The notes under the pieces are model-generated. The model was not told where the DNA came from. It searched no databases and was given only the letters and a program-made list of their open reading frames with translations. A stretch of 18,778 bases of DNA. Origin: Actinomycetes bacterium. GTDB taxonomy: Bacteria > Actinomycetota > Acidimicrobiia > Acidimicrobiales > Palsa-688. Made by a program: the position numbers and the translations under genes. Location: positions 1 through 18,778 of the forward strand of contig JAKAWM010000005.1 in assembly GCA_021827285.1 (NCBI GenBank), read 5' to 3'. Position 1 is the stretch's first letter. Every line of letters begins with the position of its first letter. This document shows positions 7,203 through 14,633 of the stretch, one piece after another.

Positions 7203-8501
7203 CTAACGAGAATGCCCCGGCCGCGCCATTGCGGGTCGAGCCTGGTCGCGGTCTCCGTCGGGTGCCGGCCTGGCTTCCACAGGAAAGTTCACCACGACGC
7301 TCAGGCCGCCTCCGGGCTGGGGACGGACATCGAGACCGGCGCCGTGGGCCTTGGCGATGTCGGAGACGATGGACAGGCCGAGACCGAGCCCGTCCGTGCT
7401 GACCATCCGGTCAGGAGCGGCGCGTTGGAACGGCTCGAGCAAACGGCCTATCTGGTCTGGTGGTACCGGGGGCCCGGTGTTGGTTACCGATAACGTCGAT
7501 CCTGCCCCGGTGGCTGCGACCGTTACGTCCACACGTCCGCCCGTGGTGTTGTAGCGGATGGCGTTGTCAACGAGGTTCGATGCCATCCTGTAAATGAGCC
7601 GGGAGTCGCCCGGTACCTCAGCGTGATCGACGGCGGCGTTAACCTGCAGCCCCTTTGCCGCCGCCGAGGACGCGTGGGCCTTCAGCGCGTCGCGGACCAC
7701 AGAGCCCAGGTCAACCGCTTCTCGATGGTCGAGGCCTCGTTGGCTGCGGGCCAGGACGAGGAGCGCATCGATGAGCCGCGCCTGCTCCTTGCCCGCTTCG
7801 ATGGCCTCCTGGCAGGCGGCCTGGAGCGAGCCAACCGTCATCTCGGGGTCGGCCAGAGCTACTTGGAGGATGGTCTGGCTGAGCATCAGCGGGGTGCGCA
7901 GCTCGTGGGAGGCGTTGGCGACGAAGCGCCGCTGGGCGTCGAAGGCCGCTTCGAGGCGGGCGAGGAGGCTGTCGATGGTGTCCCCGAGATACTTCAGTTC
8001 GTCGTCGGGGCCGGCCAATGCGAGGCGCTCGTTCAGGTTGCGCTCGGAGATCTGGCGGGCTGCGGCGGTCATGACCCGGAGCGGGCGCAGGACTCGACCC
8101 GCGACGAGCCAGCCGAGCAGCACGGACAGCCCGATCATGGCGGCCAGGACAATGCCCGAACCGACGAGGAACTCGCGGGCATCGAGGATGATGTGGCCGG
8201 GGAGGGACACCGCAGCGTGGCCCAACAGGCCGCCGTTGCTGGTTCTTCTGGGTACCGGCCCACTGGCCAGCGGGCTGCCATGGGTAGTGGCCCGACGTAG
8301 CGCGGTGGAAATCGTCGGTACGATACGGCTGGGCACCTGGTCGAGGCGGACCAGCACTATGAGGACGTAGGTGACGGCGACCAGAAGGACACCGGAGGGC
8401 AAGAACAGGCAGCAATAGAGCGCGGTCAGGCGAAAACGGGCGCTCCGTTTGCGCAGAAAGGAGCGCAAGGGGGGGCCGGGGAGCCACTGGCGCCCGCTCA
8501 T
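7203..8501 (-). CDS. sensor histidine kinase (two-component system)
   Basis: A 432-residue membrane sensor kinase. One transmembrane helix lies at about 27-52, a short extracytoplasmic stretch of about 60 residues follows, and a second helix lies at about 112-135. A HAMP linker runs through about 185 (RVLRPLRVMTAAARQIS). HisKA has the phospho-accepting H199 in ANASHELRTPL. The HATPase domain shows the N-box LVDNAIRYN and the G-box GLGLGLSIV. The small sensor loop suggests a membrane-stress or small-ligand cue, but none can be named. The ATG at 8501 lies 3 bp after the stop of the response regulator, so translation is probably coupled. It is the kinase partner of the adjacent OmpR-type regulator. 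Confidence 0.94.
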   Translation of the reverse strand: MSGRQWLPGPPLRSFLRKRSARFRLTALYCCLFLPSGVLLVAVTYVLIVLVRLDQVPSRIVPTISTALRRATTHGSPLASGPVPRRTSNGGLLGHAAVSLPGHIILDAREFLVGSGIVLAAMIGLSVLLGWLVAGRVLRPLRVMTAAARQISERNLNERLALAGPDDELKYLGDTIDSLLARLEAAFDAQRRFVANASHELRTPLMLSQTILQVALADPEMTVGSLQAACQEAIEAGKEQARLIDALLVLARSQRGLDHREAVDLGSVVRDALKAHASSAAAKGLQVNAAVDHAEVPGDSRLIYRMASNLVDNAIRYNTTGGRVDVTVAATGAGSTLSVTNTGPPVPPDQIGRLLEPFQRAAPDRMVSTDGLGLGLSIVSDIAKAHGAGLDVRPQPGGGLSVVVNFPVEARPAPDGDRDQARPAMARPGHSR

Positions 8502-8504
8502 TGC

Positions 8505-9164
8505 TCAGCCCACGACCCGGTAGCCGGCCTTGGCCACTGTCTCGATGACCGGCGGGTCGCCGAGCTTGGCCCGGAGGCGGCTGACGGTGGTCCTGACCGC
8601 CTGGCTGAAGGGGTCGGCCGCCTCGTCCCAGACGCGCTCGAGGATCTCCTCGGCGGGTACCACCACGCCCGGCTTCGACAGGAGGACTTCCAAGACGGCG
8701 AGCTCCTTCGGGTTGAGCGATAAGGGGCGTCCCCCTCTTGTTGCCGTCCGGCGGGACGGGTCAAGCTCGAGGTCGCCCACACCGAGCTTCGGAGGCAACG
8801 AAGTGCCCGGACGGCGACCAAGAGCGCGGACGCGCGCTAGCAGTTCAGTGAAGTCACAGGGTTTGGGCAGGTAATCGTCCGCCCCTATGTCCAAGCCTTC
8901 GACCCGGTCCTCTACCGCGCCGGCGGCTGTCAGCATGAGCACCCGGCTTGCCGACCCCCCGGCCACCAGCGCCCTGCAGACATCATCACCGTGGACGCTG
9001 GGGAGGTCGCGGTCCAGCACCACCACGTCGTAGGCGGTCACCGCGAGGTGGTCGAGCGCATCCCGACCGTCGAAGACGACGTCGACGGCCATGCCGGCCT
9101 GGCGAAGGCCCGTCGCCAGCGTCATGGCCAGCTTGGGGTGGTCTTCGACCACGAGCACCCTCAT
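8505..9164 (-). CDS. OmpR/PhoB-family response regulator
   Basis: A 219-residue DNA-binding response regulator. The receiver domain spans about 1-115: acidic pocket E7-D8, phosphorylation site D51 in VVVLDRDLPS, the LMLTA switch strand, and the invariant Lys in DDYLPKPCDF. The winged-helix effector domain spans about 128-219 (LSLNPKELAVLEVLL, ERVWDEAADPFSQAVRTTVSRLRAKL, ending ETVAKAGYRVVG). ATG 9164 is chosen over the in-frame start at 9182 because AGGAGG lies 7 nt upstream. It is first in an operon with the kinase and is divergent from the repeat lipoprotein; the 97-bp region between them is the obvious place for its own binding sites. Confidence 0.95.
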   Translation of the reverse strand: MRVLVVEDHPKLAMTLATGLRQAGMAVDVVFDGRDALDHLAVTAYDVVVLDRDLPSVHGDDVCRALVAGGSASRVLMLTAAGAVEDRVEGLDIGADDYLPKPCDFTELLARVRALGRRPGTSLPPKLGVGDLELDPSRRTATRGGRPLSLNPKELAVLEVLLSKPGVVVPAEEILERVWDEAADPFSQAVRTTVSRLRAKLGDPPVIETVAKAGYRVVG

Positions 9165-9171
9165 AACCCAA

Positions 9172-9177
9172 CCTCCT
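9172..9177 (-). promoter_or_regulatory. Shine-Dalgarno deciding the response-regulator start
   Basis: The minus strand reads AGGAGG, 7 nt before the ATG at 9164. This strong site rules against the upstream start at 9182. Confidence 0.8.
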
Positions 9178-9203
9178 ACCACGTCCAGGATGCCCGACGA
9201 GTT

Positions 9204-9238
9204 GTTGCAGAACCATTACTGCGTTGCATCCTTGCAAC
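9204..9238. promoter_or_regulatory. repeated GTTGCA boxes, candidate operator
   Basis: GTTGCA occurs at 9204-9209 and 9223-9228, with the inverted copy TGCAAC at 9233-9238 forming a 6-bp stem over 4 nt. The set lies between the divergent response-regulator and lipoprotein genes. OmpR-type regulators usually bind direct repeats 10-11 bp apart; here the direct repeats are 19 bp apart, so the assignment is tentative. Confidence 0.4.
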
Positions 9239-9261
9239 CTCGGCTCTCCTACAACGTCATC

Positions 9262-9885
9262 ATGACCCTTCCATCTGACGGGCAGAGCGACGAAATGGTG
9301 GCGACCGAAGGGCGGAGGCGGCCCCGGCTCAGCCGGGCCGGCTTTGTCGCCGCGGCACTCCTCAGCAGCGCCGTGCTGGTGGCGGCGTGCGGGGGCGGGC
9401 CTGCTGGTCTCGGGGTCGCCAGCGTGGGCAAGGCGACCACTACGACTGGGCCATCTCGGGGACCAAGTGGAGGCCGGGCCAACCCTTCGGGAGCGGCCCT
9501 CGCCTTCGCCCAGTGCATGCGAGCCCACGGAGATGCGAGCATGGCGGACCCCGTCGTCTCGGGCCACAGCGTGAGGATCAACGTTGACCCAAACGCTCCG
9601 CACTTCACCGCGGCCTATAACGCATGCAGGCACCTGTTGGCGAACAAGGGCGTCCCTAGGAACACGATCACCCCCGCCGAACAGGCTGACTACCTAAAGG
9701 CCGCCGCATGCATGCGCTCGCACGGGATCCCCAACTTCCCCGACCCGACGTTCTTCTATGGCGGCGTCAGCTTCCAGAACCGGTCGCCCATAGATACGGG
9801 CTCGCCACAGTACAAGAGGGCCGTGGCGACCTGCCAGAAGCTCATCCCCAGGGGCCTGCCCTATAGCGGGACCTACGGCTCCTGA
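9262..9885 (+). CDS. secreted lipoprotein with two CMRxHG repeats
   Basis: A 207-residue protein. It has a basic N-terminus (RRRPRLSRAG), a hydrophobic segment and a lipobox ending VAAC, with C43 as the acylated residue, then a low-complexity Gly/Thr/Ser linker. The mature part contains a tandem duplication. Copy 1 starts at CMRAHG (C85) and ends with ACRHLL (C122). Copy 2 starts at CMRSHGIPNFPDP (C150) and ends with TCQKLI (C191). Each copy thus has a Cys-Met-Arg-x-His-Gly motif and a closing Cys. Proteins with CMRSHGVPNFPDP are common in Actinobacteria, but I know no assigned function. ATG 9262 is preferred; ATG 9295 is also possible and keeps the signal. It is divergent from the two-component operon, which suggests it is a target or an accessory sensor. 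Confidence 0.85.
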   Translation: MTLPSDGQSDEMVATEGRRRPRLSRAGFVAAALLSSAVLVAACGGGPAGLGVASVGKATTTTGPSRGPSGGRANPSGAALAFAQCMRAHGDASMADPVVSGHSVRINVDPNAPHFTAAYNACRHLLANKGVPRNTITPAEQADYLKAAACMRSHGIPNFPDPTFFYGGVSFQNRSPIDTGSPQYKRAVATCQKLIPRGLPYSGTYGS

Positions 9886-9907
9886 GCGTGGCTGATGATG
9901 GCTTTCT

Positions 9908-9924
9908 CGGGCTGACCCAGCCCG
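9908..9924 (+). terminator. possible hairpin terminator after the lipoprotein gene
   Basis: CGGGCT-GACCC-AGCCCG forms a perfect 6-bp stem with a 5-nt loop, 22 bp after the lipoprotein stop codon. No T-tract follows, as is frequent in high-GC Actinobacteria, so this is a weak call. Confidence 0.4.
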
Positions 9925-10030
9925 CCCCTTCGAGCTCGGCCGTAACCTTGCGGGGGCGAACGTACGGGACGCGGGGCTTGGGCCGGGGCAAGCAACTGCA
10001 CCGCAGTAGGATGCGTCGCACCCAAGGTGA

Positions 10031-10036
10031 GAGGAG
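10031..10036 (+). promoter_or_regulatory. Shine-Dalgarno of the NADP oxidoreductase gene
   Basis: GAGGAG lies 6 nt before the ATG at 10043, a strong site that fixes the start. Confidence 0.75.
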
Positions 10037-10042
10037 CAGGCC

Positions 10043-10714
10043 ATGGCGAGCAACCGACTACCACCAACCCGCGTCGGCGTACTGGGGACCGGCGAGGTGG
10101 GGCGTCGTTTGGCGGAAGGTTTCCGGAGTCGCGGTCACGACGTGATGATCGGCACTCGCGACCCGGGAAAGGCCGAGTTGGGAGAATGGCTGGCAGGTGC
10201 CGGGGCCGGGGTCGGGGTGGCCACCTTCGAGGGAGCGGCCGCCCACGGCGACTTGGTTGTCCTTGCCGTCCTCGGCGACGCAGCTGATGAGGTGATCTCT
10301 CGGGCGGGAGCCCACAATTTCAGTGGCAAGGTTGTCGTTGACGCCATGAACCCGCTCGACTTTTCCGCCGGGTTCCCTCCTCGGCTGTCGATCTCGGGCC
10401 ACGATTCGCTCGGCGAGCATATTCAGCGGGCGTTGCCCGACGCCAAGGTCGTGAAAGCCTTTAACACCATCGGCAATACCTACTTCGTTGACCCAAGCTT
10501 TTCCGAGGGCAAGCCCACCATGTTGATCGCGGGCAACGATGAGGACGCCAAGCGCACTGTGACAGAGCTACTGGGCGACTTCGGTTGGCCTGATGTTGTC
10601 GATATCGGGGGCATCGAAGGCTCGCGCGAGCTCGAGGCCATCTGTATTGCCTGGGTCAAGATCGGCGGGGCCCGAGGAGCCTGGAACCACGGCTTCAGGC
10701 TGCTCGTTGGGTAG
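10043..10714 (+). CDS. F420H2:NADP oxidoreductase-like NAD(P)-binding protein
   Basis: A 223-residue protein of the coenzyme F420-dependent NADP oxidoreductase superfamily. The Rossmann nucleotide-binding motif is RVGVLGTGEVGRRLAEG at about 10-26, followed by MIGTRDP, where the Thr-Arg after strand 2 fits NADP(H) phosphate recognition. Later motifs are LAVLGDAADEV, VVVDAMNPLDF, KAFNTIGN and the C-terminal substrate-side helix. True F420:NADP oxidoreductases move hydride between F420H2 and NADP+, but many actinobacterial homologues with this fold are uncharacterised. The exact substrate is therefore inferred. The gene stands alone on the plus strand and converges on ogt 20 bp downstream. Confidence 0.82.
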   Translation: MASNRLPPTRVGVLGTGEVGRRLAEGFRSRGHDVMIGTRDPGKAELGEWLAGAGAGVGVATFEGAAAHGDLVVLAVLGDAADEVISRAGAHNFSGKVVVDAMNPLDFSAGFPPRLSISGHDSLGEHIQRALPDAKVVKAFNTIGNTYFVDPSFSEGKPTMLIAGNDEDAKRTVTELLGDFGWPDVVDIGGIEGSRELEAICIAWVKIGGARGAWNHGFRLLVG

Positions 10715-10734
10715 GTCTCATGAGCGCTGCGCCG

Positions 10735-11247
10735 CTAAGCGCGGCGAGCCAGTACCCCACGCTCGTGAGCGAGCAGCCGAGCCTTCAGGTCTAAGCCGCC
10801 TCCATATCCAGTGAGGGAGCCGTCCGCCCCGATCACTCGATGGCAAGGGACGACGACCGGTAGCGGGTTGGCGTGGTTGGCGCTCCCGACCGCCCTGGCC
10901 GCCGTGGGCTTGCCCACGGCCCTGGCTATGTCCCCGTAGCTGCGCGTCTCGCCGAACCCGATGTCCTCAAGTGCACGCCACACACTCAATTGCCACTCAG
11001 TCCCGCTGGGCTCAAGTGGCAAGTCAAAATGGAGCAATTTCCCTGAAAAATAGGCCTCCAATTGCCGTTCCGCTTCGGCGATGCTGGCTGAGCAGCTCCG
11101 GTGGCTTGTTTCCCCCTTCCAGGTGGCGGCGCCCCCTCCCGGAAGAAGAATGTGGTGGAGGACCCTGTTGTTGCCACATAGCACCATCTCGCCAAAGGGC
11201 GTGGCTACCGGCCACCATTGGTCAGCAGACGAAATTTCAGTTCTCAT
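10735..11247 (-). CDS. ogt: methylated-DNA--[protein]-cysteine S-methyltransferase
   Basis: Suicide repair protein that moves the alkyl group from O6-alkylguanine (and O4-alkylthymine) to its own cysteine. The 170-residue protein has an N-terminal RNase-H-like domain and a C-terminal DNA-binding domain. The latter carries the helix-turn-helix stretch TRSYGDIARAVGKPTAARAVG with its Arg finger, then NPLPVVVPCHRVIG with acceptor C135, then the active-site-end GYGGGLDLKARLL. The ATG at 11247 overlaps the last 11 bp of the ada-alkA gene and has GGGA about 6 nt upstream; a TTG at 11268 would add 7 residues and is less likely. The overlap indicates translational coupling in one alkylation-repair operon. 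Confidence 0.95.
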   Translation of the reverse strand: MRTEISSADQWWPVATPFGEMVLCGNNRVLHHILLPGGGAATWKGETSHRSCSASIAEAERQLEAYFSGKLLHFDLPLEPSGTEWQLSVWRALEDIGFGETRSYGDIARAVGKPTAARAVGSANHANPLPVVVPCHRVIGADGSLTGYGGGLDLKARLLAHERGVLARRA

Positions 11248-12808
11248 ACCCGGTCCCTTTCCGATCAATCTGGCCGAGCACCCTCGACCATAGGTACATC
11301 AAGGCGTAAGCACGGTACGGGCGCCATTGCTCGGCTAGAGCCAGGGCGGCCCGCTCGCCACCGGGAAGCCCGGCACCCTCCAACGCTTTTTTCAAGCCCA
11401 GGTCGCTGGCACAGAACGCATCGGGGTCGCCTAAGCCGCGCATACGGACATAGGCCACTGTCCACGGCCCGATGCCGGGGAGCGCTCCCAGTTGCCCCGA
11501 TGCTTCCTCCCTGTCTGCCGAGGGGCTCAGGTCCACCTTGCCGCCGTCCAGTGCCTGGGCTAGCCCGACCAACGCTTGTCCCCGGCTGGCCGGCAAGGGC
11601 AGTTGCCCAGCTGTCAAGCCGGCCACGGCGGCAGGAGCCGGGAAGGTTCGGGTGACGGCGCCCACCGCTTGCGCCAGGGGCTCTCCCCACCTAGCGGCCA
11701 GCGAGCCGGCGAGGGAACGAGCCCTGGTCACGCTAACCTGCTGGCCGAGAACGGCGCGCAGCGCTATCTCCTCGGCGCTGGCGCAACCCGGGACCCGCAG
11801 GCCCGGCCGGCGGGCTAGCGCGGGGCCAAGAACCGCGTCGGCTCTTAGGACTTCCGAGACGCTGTCAGGGTCGCAGTCCAGGTCGAAGGTCCGCCGGATC
11901 CGCTTTACGGCCGCCGTGAGGTCACCCACGTCATCGAGGACGAAACTGGCCCGCAACCAACGATCTTCGGGGCCAGGGCAGTGCACGGTGACGACGCCAT
12001 GGCCACGGGGGAGGGAAAGGGCCCGGCGGTAGAACGATGGGCTTGCCTCTTCTACGCCGGGCACAGCTCGGGCGGCCAGGAAGCCGAAGAGCGCGGGTGC
12101 GTCCAAGGGTGGCCGGAAGGCGAGGCGCACGGTCACGGCGGTACCGGCACCGAGAAGCTGAGGCGGAAAGCTCGCCGGCTCGCTTTCAACGCCCGGGCGG
12201 ACGGCCCGGGCCCGTAGCGCCGTGGGCGTCTCCGCGAAGACATCCTTCAAGGTGCTATTGAACTGCCGGACGCTGCCGAAGCCGGCTGCGAAGGCTACGT
12301 CGGCGGCCGGCATGTCGGTCGTTTCCATCAGCACTCGAGCGGTCTGTGCCCTTTGCGCCCGGGCGAGCTGCACCGGCCCGGCTCCCACCTCAGCCACCAG
12401 CAGGCGGCCGAGTTGACGGATCGAATACCCAAGGCGGGCTGCCAAACCGCTGACGCCCTCGCGGTCCACCACGCCGTCAGCTATGGCCCGCATGGCGCGC
12501 GCGACCACGTCGTCGCGCCTGTCCCACTCGGGCGAGCCGGGAGACGCGTCGGGCCGGCAACGTTTGCAAGCTCTGAAGCCCGCCCTCTGGGCGGCCGCCG
12601 CCGTCGGGAAGAAGCGTACCCGGTCCCGCCTGGGCAGCACCGACGGGCAGCTCGGACGGCAGTATATCCCGGTCGTGGTCACGGCCACGAAGAACCACCC
12701 GTCAAAACGGCCGTCTCGCGCCTGTACGGCCCGGTAGAGGACGTCGTCTTCTGCCATTGCCCCCACTATGGCAGGGTCAGGCCGTCCCGGCTGGCGCTTT
12801 TCGGACAT
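11237..12808 (-). CDS. Ada regulator / AlkA 3-methyladenine DNA glycosylase fusion
   Basis: A 523-residue fusion typical of Actinobacteria. The N-terminal Ada zinc domain carries the four ligand cysteines at 50, 54, 81 and 84 (YCRPSC, then FRACKRCRPD); the first would take the methyl group from DNA phosphotriesters. An AraC-type helix-turn-helix pair follows at about 100-205 (GLAARLGYSIRQLGRLL, VAFAAGFGSVRQFN). The AlkA N-terminal domain begins at about 224. The HhH-GPD glycosylase at about 340-515 has the hairpin LPGIGPWTVAYV at 443-454 and the catalytic Asp D469 in FCASDLGLKKAL. It thus joins alkylation sensing to removal of alkylated bases. The start may instead be the ATG at 12757 (residue 18). 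It is first in the operon with ogt. Confidence 0.95.
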   Translation of the reverse strand: MSEKRQPGRPDPAIVGAMAEDDVLYRAVQARDGRFDGWFFVAVTTTGIYCRPSCPSVLPRRDRVRFFPTAAAAQRAGFRACKRCRPDASPGSPEWDRRDDVVARAMRAIADGVVDREGVSGLAARLGYSIRQLGRLLVAEVGAGPVQLARAQRAQTARVLMETTDMPAADVAFAAGFGSVRQFNSTLKDVFAETPTALRARAVRPGVESEPASFPPQLLGAGTAVTVRLAFRPPLDAPALFGFLAARAVPGVEEASPSFYRRALSLPRGHGVVTVHCPGPEDRWLRASFVLDDVGDLTAAVKRIRRTFDLDCDPDSVSEVLRADAVLGPALARRPGLRVPGCASAEEIALRAVLGQQVSVTRARSLAGSLAARWGEPLAQAVGAVTRTFPAPAAVAGLTAGQLPLPASRGQALVGLAQALDGGKVDLSPSADREEASGQLGALPGIGPWTVAYVRMRGLGDPDAFCASDLGLKKALEGAGLPGGERAALALAEQWRPYRAYALMYLWSRVLGQIDRKGTGYEN

Positions 12809-12845
12809 GTACCTGCGGCCACGGAGCGGCGGAAAATTCTCAGGT

Positions 12846-12862
12846 AGTTAGCTTAGCTAACT
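12846..12862. promoter_or_regulatory. MarR operator, perfect 7-bp inverted repeat
   Basis: AGTTAGC-TTA-GCTAACT lies just before the TACCAT -10 hexamer of marR, in the spacer where repressor binding would block RNA polymerase. It is also 37 bp upstream of the divergent ada-alkA start, so it may affect both transcripts. The identity of the binding protein is inferred from position and from MarR family habit. Confidence 0.75.
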
Positions 12863-12864
12863 GA

Positions 12865-12870
12865 TACCAT
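12865..12870 (+). promoter_or_regulatory. -10 hexamer for a leaderless marR-MFS transcript
   Basis: TACCAT (TANNNT) ends 6 nt before the GTG at 12877, and no Shine-Dalgarno sequence is present. The start of transcription should fall at or next to the start codon. Confidence 0.5.
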
Positions 12871-12876
12871 GGCAGA

Positions 12877-13305
12877 GTGGACGCTGCGGTCGACGGCCTA
12901 GAGGCTCGCCTGGGCATGGCTGTGATGCGCTTGGCCCGGCGACTACGCCAACAATCCGCTGGGATGCTGAGCGCCTCACAGTACGCTGCGTTGGTCACCC
13001 TTTCTGCCAAGGGAGAGATGACTCTCGGCGAGCTTGCCAGCGCCGAGGGCGTGGCTCCCCCGACGATGACCCGCACGGCTGGCCACCTCGAAGAGGCGGG
13101 GCTGGTCGAGCGGGTGGCAGACCCCCTTGACCGCCGCATTGCCCGCGTTCGGGTCTCTACAGCGGGCGCCCGCCTGCTCCATGAGGTTCGCAGCAAGCGC
13201 AACCAGTACCTGGCCGATCTCATCGCGGGGCTGGCACCTAAACAAAGAGCGGCGCTATCTGATGCAACCGAGCTGATCCTACGTTTCGCGGGGGAAAGGG
13301 CGTGA
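12877..13305 (+). CDS. MarR family transcriptional regulator
   Basis: A 142-residue winged-helix dimeric repressor of usual MarR length. The dimerisation helix comes first (LGMAVMRLARRLRQQ). The helix-turn-helix follows (MTLGELASAEGVAPPTMTRTAGHLEEAGLVER) with the conserved wing signature DPLDRRIARVRVSTAGARLL. MarR proteins usually repress their own operon and an efflux gene until a phenolic or drug-like ligand binds; the ligand here is unknown. The GTG at 12877 is the only good start in this frame and fits a leaderless mRNA. The coding region overlaps the MFS gene by 4 bp, and the inverted repeat at 12846-12862 is its probable operator. Confidence 0.93.
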   Translation: MDAAVDGLEARLGMAVMRLARRLRQQSAGMLSASQYAALVTLSAKGEMTLGELASAEGVAPPTMTRTAGHLEEAGLVERVADPLDRRIARVRVSTAGARLLHEVRSKRNQYLADLIAGLAPKQRAALSDATELILRFAGERA

Positions 13306-14633
13306 GCACCGGGAGGGTGCTTGTCTCTCTGCGCCGGCGGAATTTCCGGCTGTTCCTGGCCGGCCAGCTCGTCTCCAATTCGGGTACCTGGATGCAGAAC
13401 GTGGCGTTGGCCTGGTTGGTCCTGCAAGTTTCTCATAGTCCCCTGGACGTGGGGTTGGTGAGCGCGCTCCAGTTCTTACCATCACTCGTGTTCGGTGTGT
13501 ACGGCGGGCTCGTGGGTGACCGGTTCCAAAAACGCAAGGTCCTGGTCATCACTCAGGGTGGCATGGCATTCGCCGCCGCCCTGCTGGCGACCCTTGACTT
13601 TGTCAACCTGACGCCTCTGTGGGTGCTGTACCTGGTGACATTTGTGTCGGGGACGTTCCAGGCAATTGACACGCCCGTCCGCCAAGCATTTTTGTCCGAA
13701 ATGGTGGGACCGGACGATCTCCCGAACGCGGTAGGGCTCAATAGCGCGGCCTTTAACACAACAAGGATCGCAGGCCCGGCGCTGGGTGCGATTGCCATCC
13801 GGGTGGCCGGCGTGGGTGCCTGTTTCGGGCTCAACGCTTTCTCCTATCTGGCGGTAATAACGGCCCTTCTGGCCATGAAGACGAGCGAGCTGTACCCCTC
13901 CCAGCCCATACGCAAAGGGCGTGGGCAGATCCGCGAGGGGCTCCGGTATGTCTGGCGTACACCTCGGCTGCGCCAGACCCTTGGGCTTCTGGCAGTGGTT
14001 GGCACACTGGCCTTCAATTTCAATACAGTCTTCCCGGTACTGGCCAAATCTGGTTTCCACGGGAACGCCGGTACTTATGCGACGATGTTGGTGGCTTTGG
14101 GCGCGGGCAGCGTCGTCGGCGCCCTGGTCGCCGCATCCCGGCGCAGGCCGCGTCAAGGCGTTGTCGTGCTGGCCGCTTTGGCCATGGGTGTCCTTGAGCT
14201 CCTAGCTGCAGCTGAGCACAACCTCGATCTGGAGATCGGCCTGCTTGGGCTGGTCGGCGTGGCGTCTATGCTTTACCTGTCCACGAGCAATTCGACCTGC
14301 CAGCTGGCCAGCGCCCCGGAGATGAGAGGGCGCGTTATGGCCGTCTACTCGGTGGTGTTTTTGGGCTCGACGCCCATTGGGTCGAGCCTGATCGGTCTGC
14401 TCGACCAGGAGTTCAGCGCCCGCTGGGGCCTGGTGGGCGGCGGGTTGCCCACAGTTGTGGCGGCGCTGGTGCTGGGAGCTCTGCTGTTCCGCCGGCTAAG
14501 GCCCAGCCGGCGAGGGCAGGCTGTTGCGGTCCGGATGAGGGGCCCGGCGACGGTGGTACTGGCAGGCGGAGCTGACGGTCATGGCGCAGTAGAGACTGGC
14601 CACCAGGGGGAGCGCCAGGCCGCTCGCCGCTGA
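13302..14633 (+). CDS. MFS transporter, drug/siderophore exporter type (MFS_3-like)
   Basis: A 443-residue integral membrane protein with about 12 hydrophobic helices. It opens with LRRRNFRLFLAGQLVSNSGTWMQNVALAWLV, reported here in parts: FRLFLAGQ, then SGTWMQNVALAWLV. The loop 2-3 motif GGLVGDRFQKRKVLV marks the major facilitator superfamily. PVRQAFLSEMVGPDDLPNAV and NTTRIAGPALG are characteristic of the EntS/MFS_3-like exporter group. It probably exports a drug-like compound or metabolite by proton antiport, under control of the preceding marR. GTG 13302 overlaps the marR stop, indicating coupling. The last 45 or so residues are Arg/Gly-rich and overlap the opposite-strand glycosyltransferase gene by 138 bp, so this tail may be an extension past the true core. 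Confidence 0.92.
   Translation: MSTGRVLVSLRRRNFRLFLAGQLVSNSGTWMQNVALAWLVLQVSHSPLDVGLVSALQFLPSLVFGVYGGLVGDRFQKRKVLVITQGGMAFAAALLATLDFVNLTPLWVLYLVTFVSGTFQAIDTPVRQAFLSEMVGPDDLPNAVGLNSAAFNTTRIAGPALGAIAIRVAGVGACFGLNAFSYLAVITALLAMKTSELYPSQPIRKGRGQIREGLRYVWRTPRLRQTLGLLAVVGTLAFNFNTVFPVLAKSGFHGNAGTYATMLVALGAGSVVGALVAASRRRPRQGVVVLAALAMGVLELLAAAEHNLDLEIGLLGLVGVASMLYLSTSNSTCQLASAPEMRGRVMAVYSVVFLGSTPIGSSLIGLLDQEFSARWGLVGGGLPTVVAALVLGALLFRRLRPSRRGQAVAVRMRGPATVVLAGGADGHGAVETGHQGERQAARR

Noticed and set aside
7623..8300. 225-residue plus-strand ORF across the histidine kinase
   Set aside because: Antisense shadow of the HisKA/HATPase coding region; Gly/Glu/Asp-rich with no fold signature.
7711..8487. 258-residue minus-strand ORF in another frame of the kinase
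   Set aside because: Pro/Arg/Ser-rich frame typical of GC-rich shadows; the kinase frame carries every conserved motif.
9181..9252. Upstream extension of the lipoprotein frame to 9091
   Set aside because: It would run through the divergent promoter region and place the lipobox more than 90 residues in, which does not fit a signal peptide.
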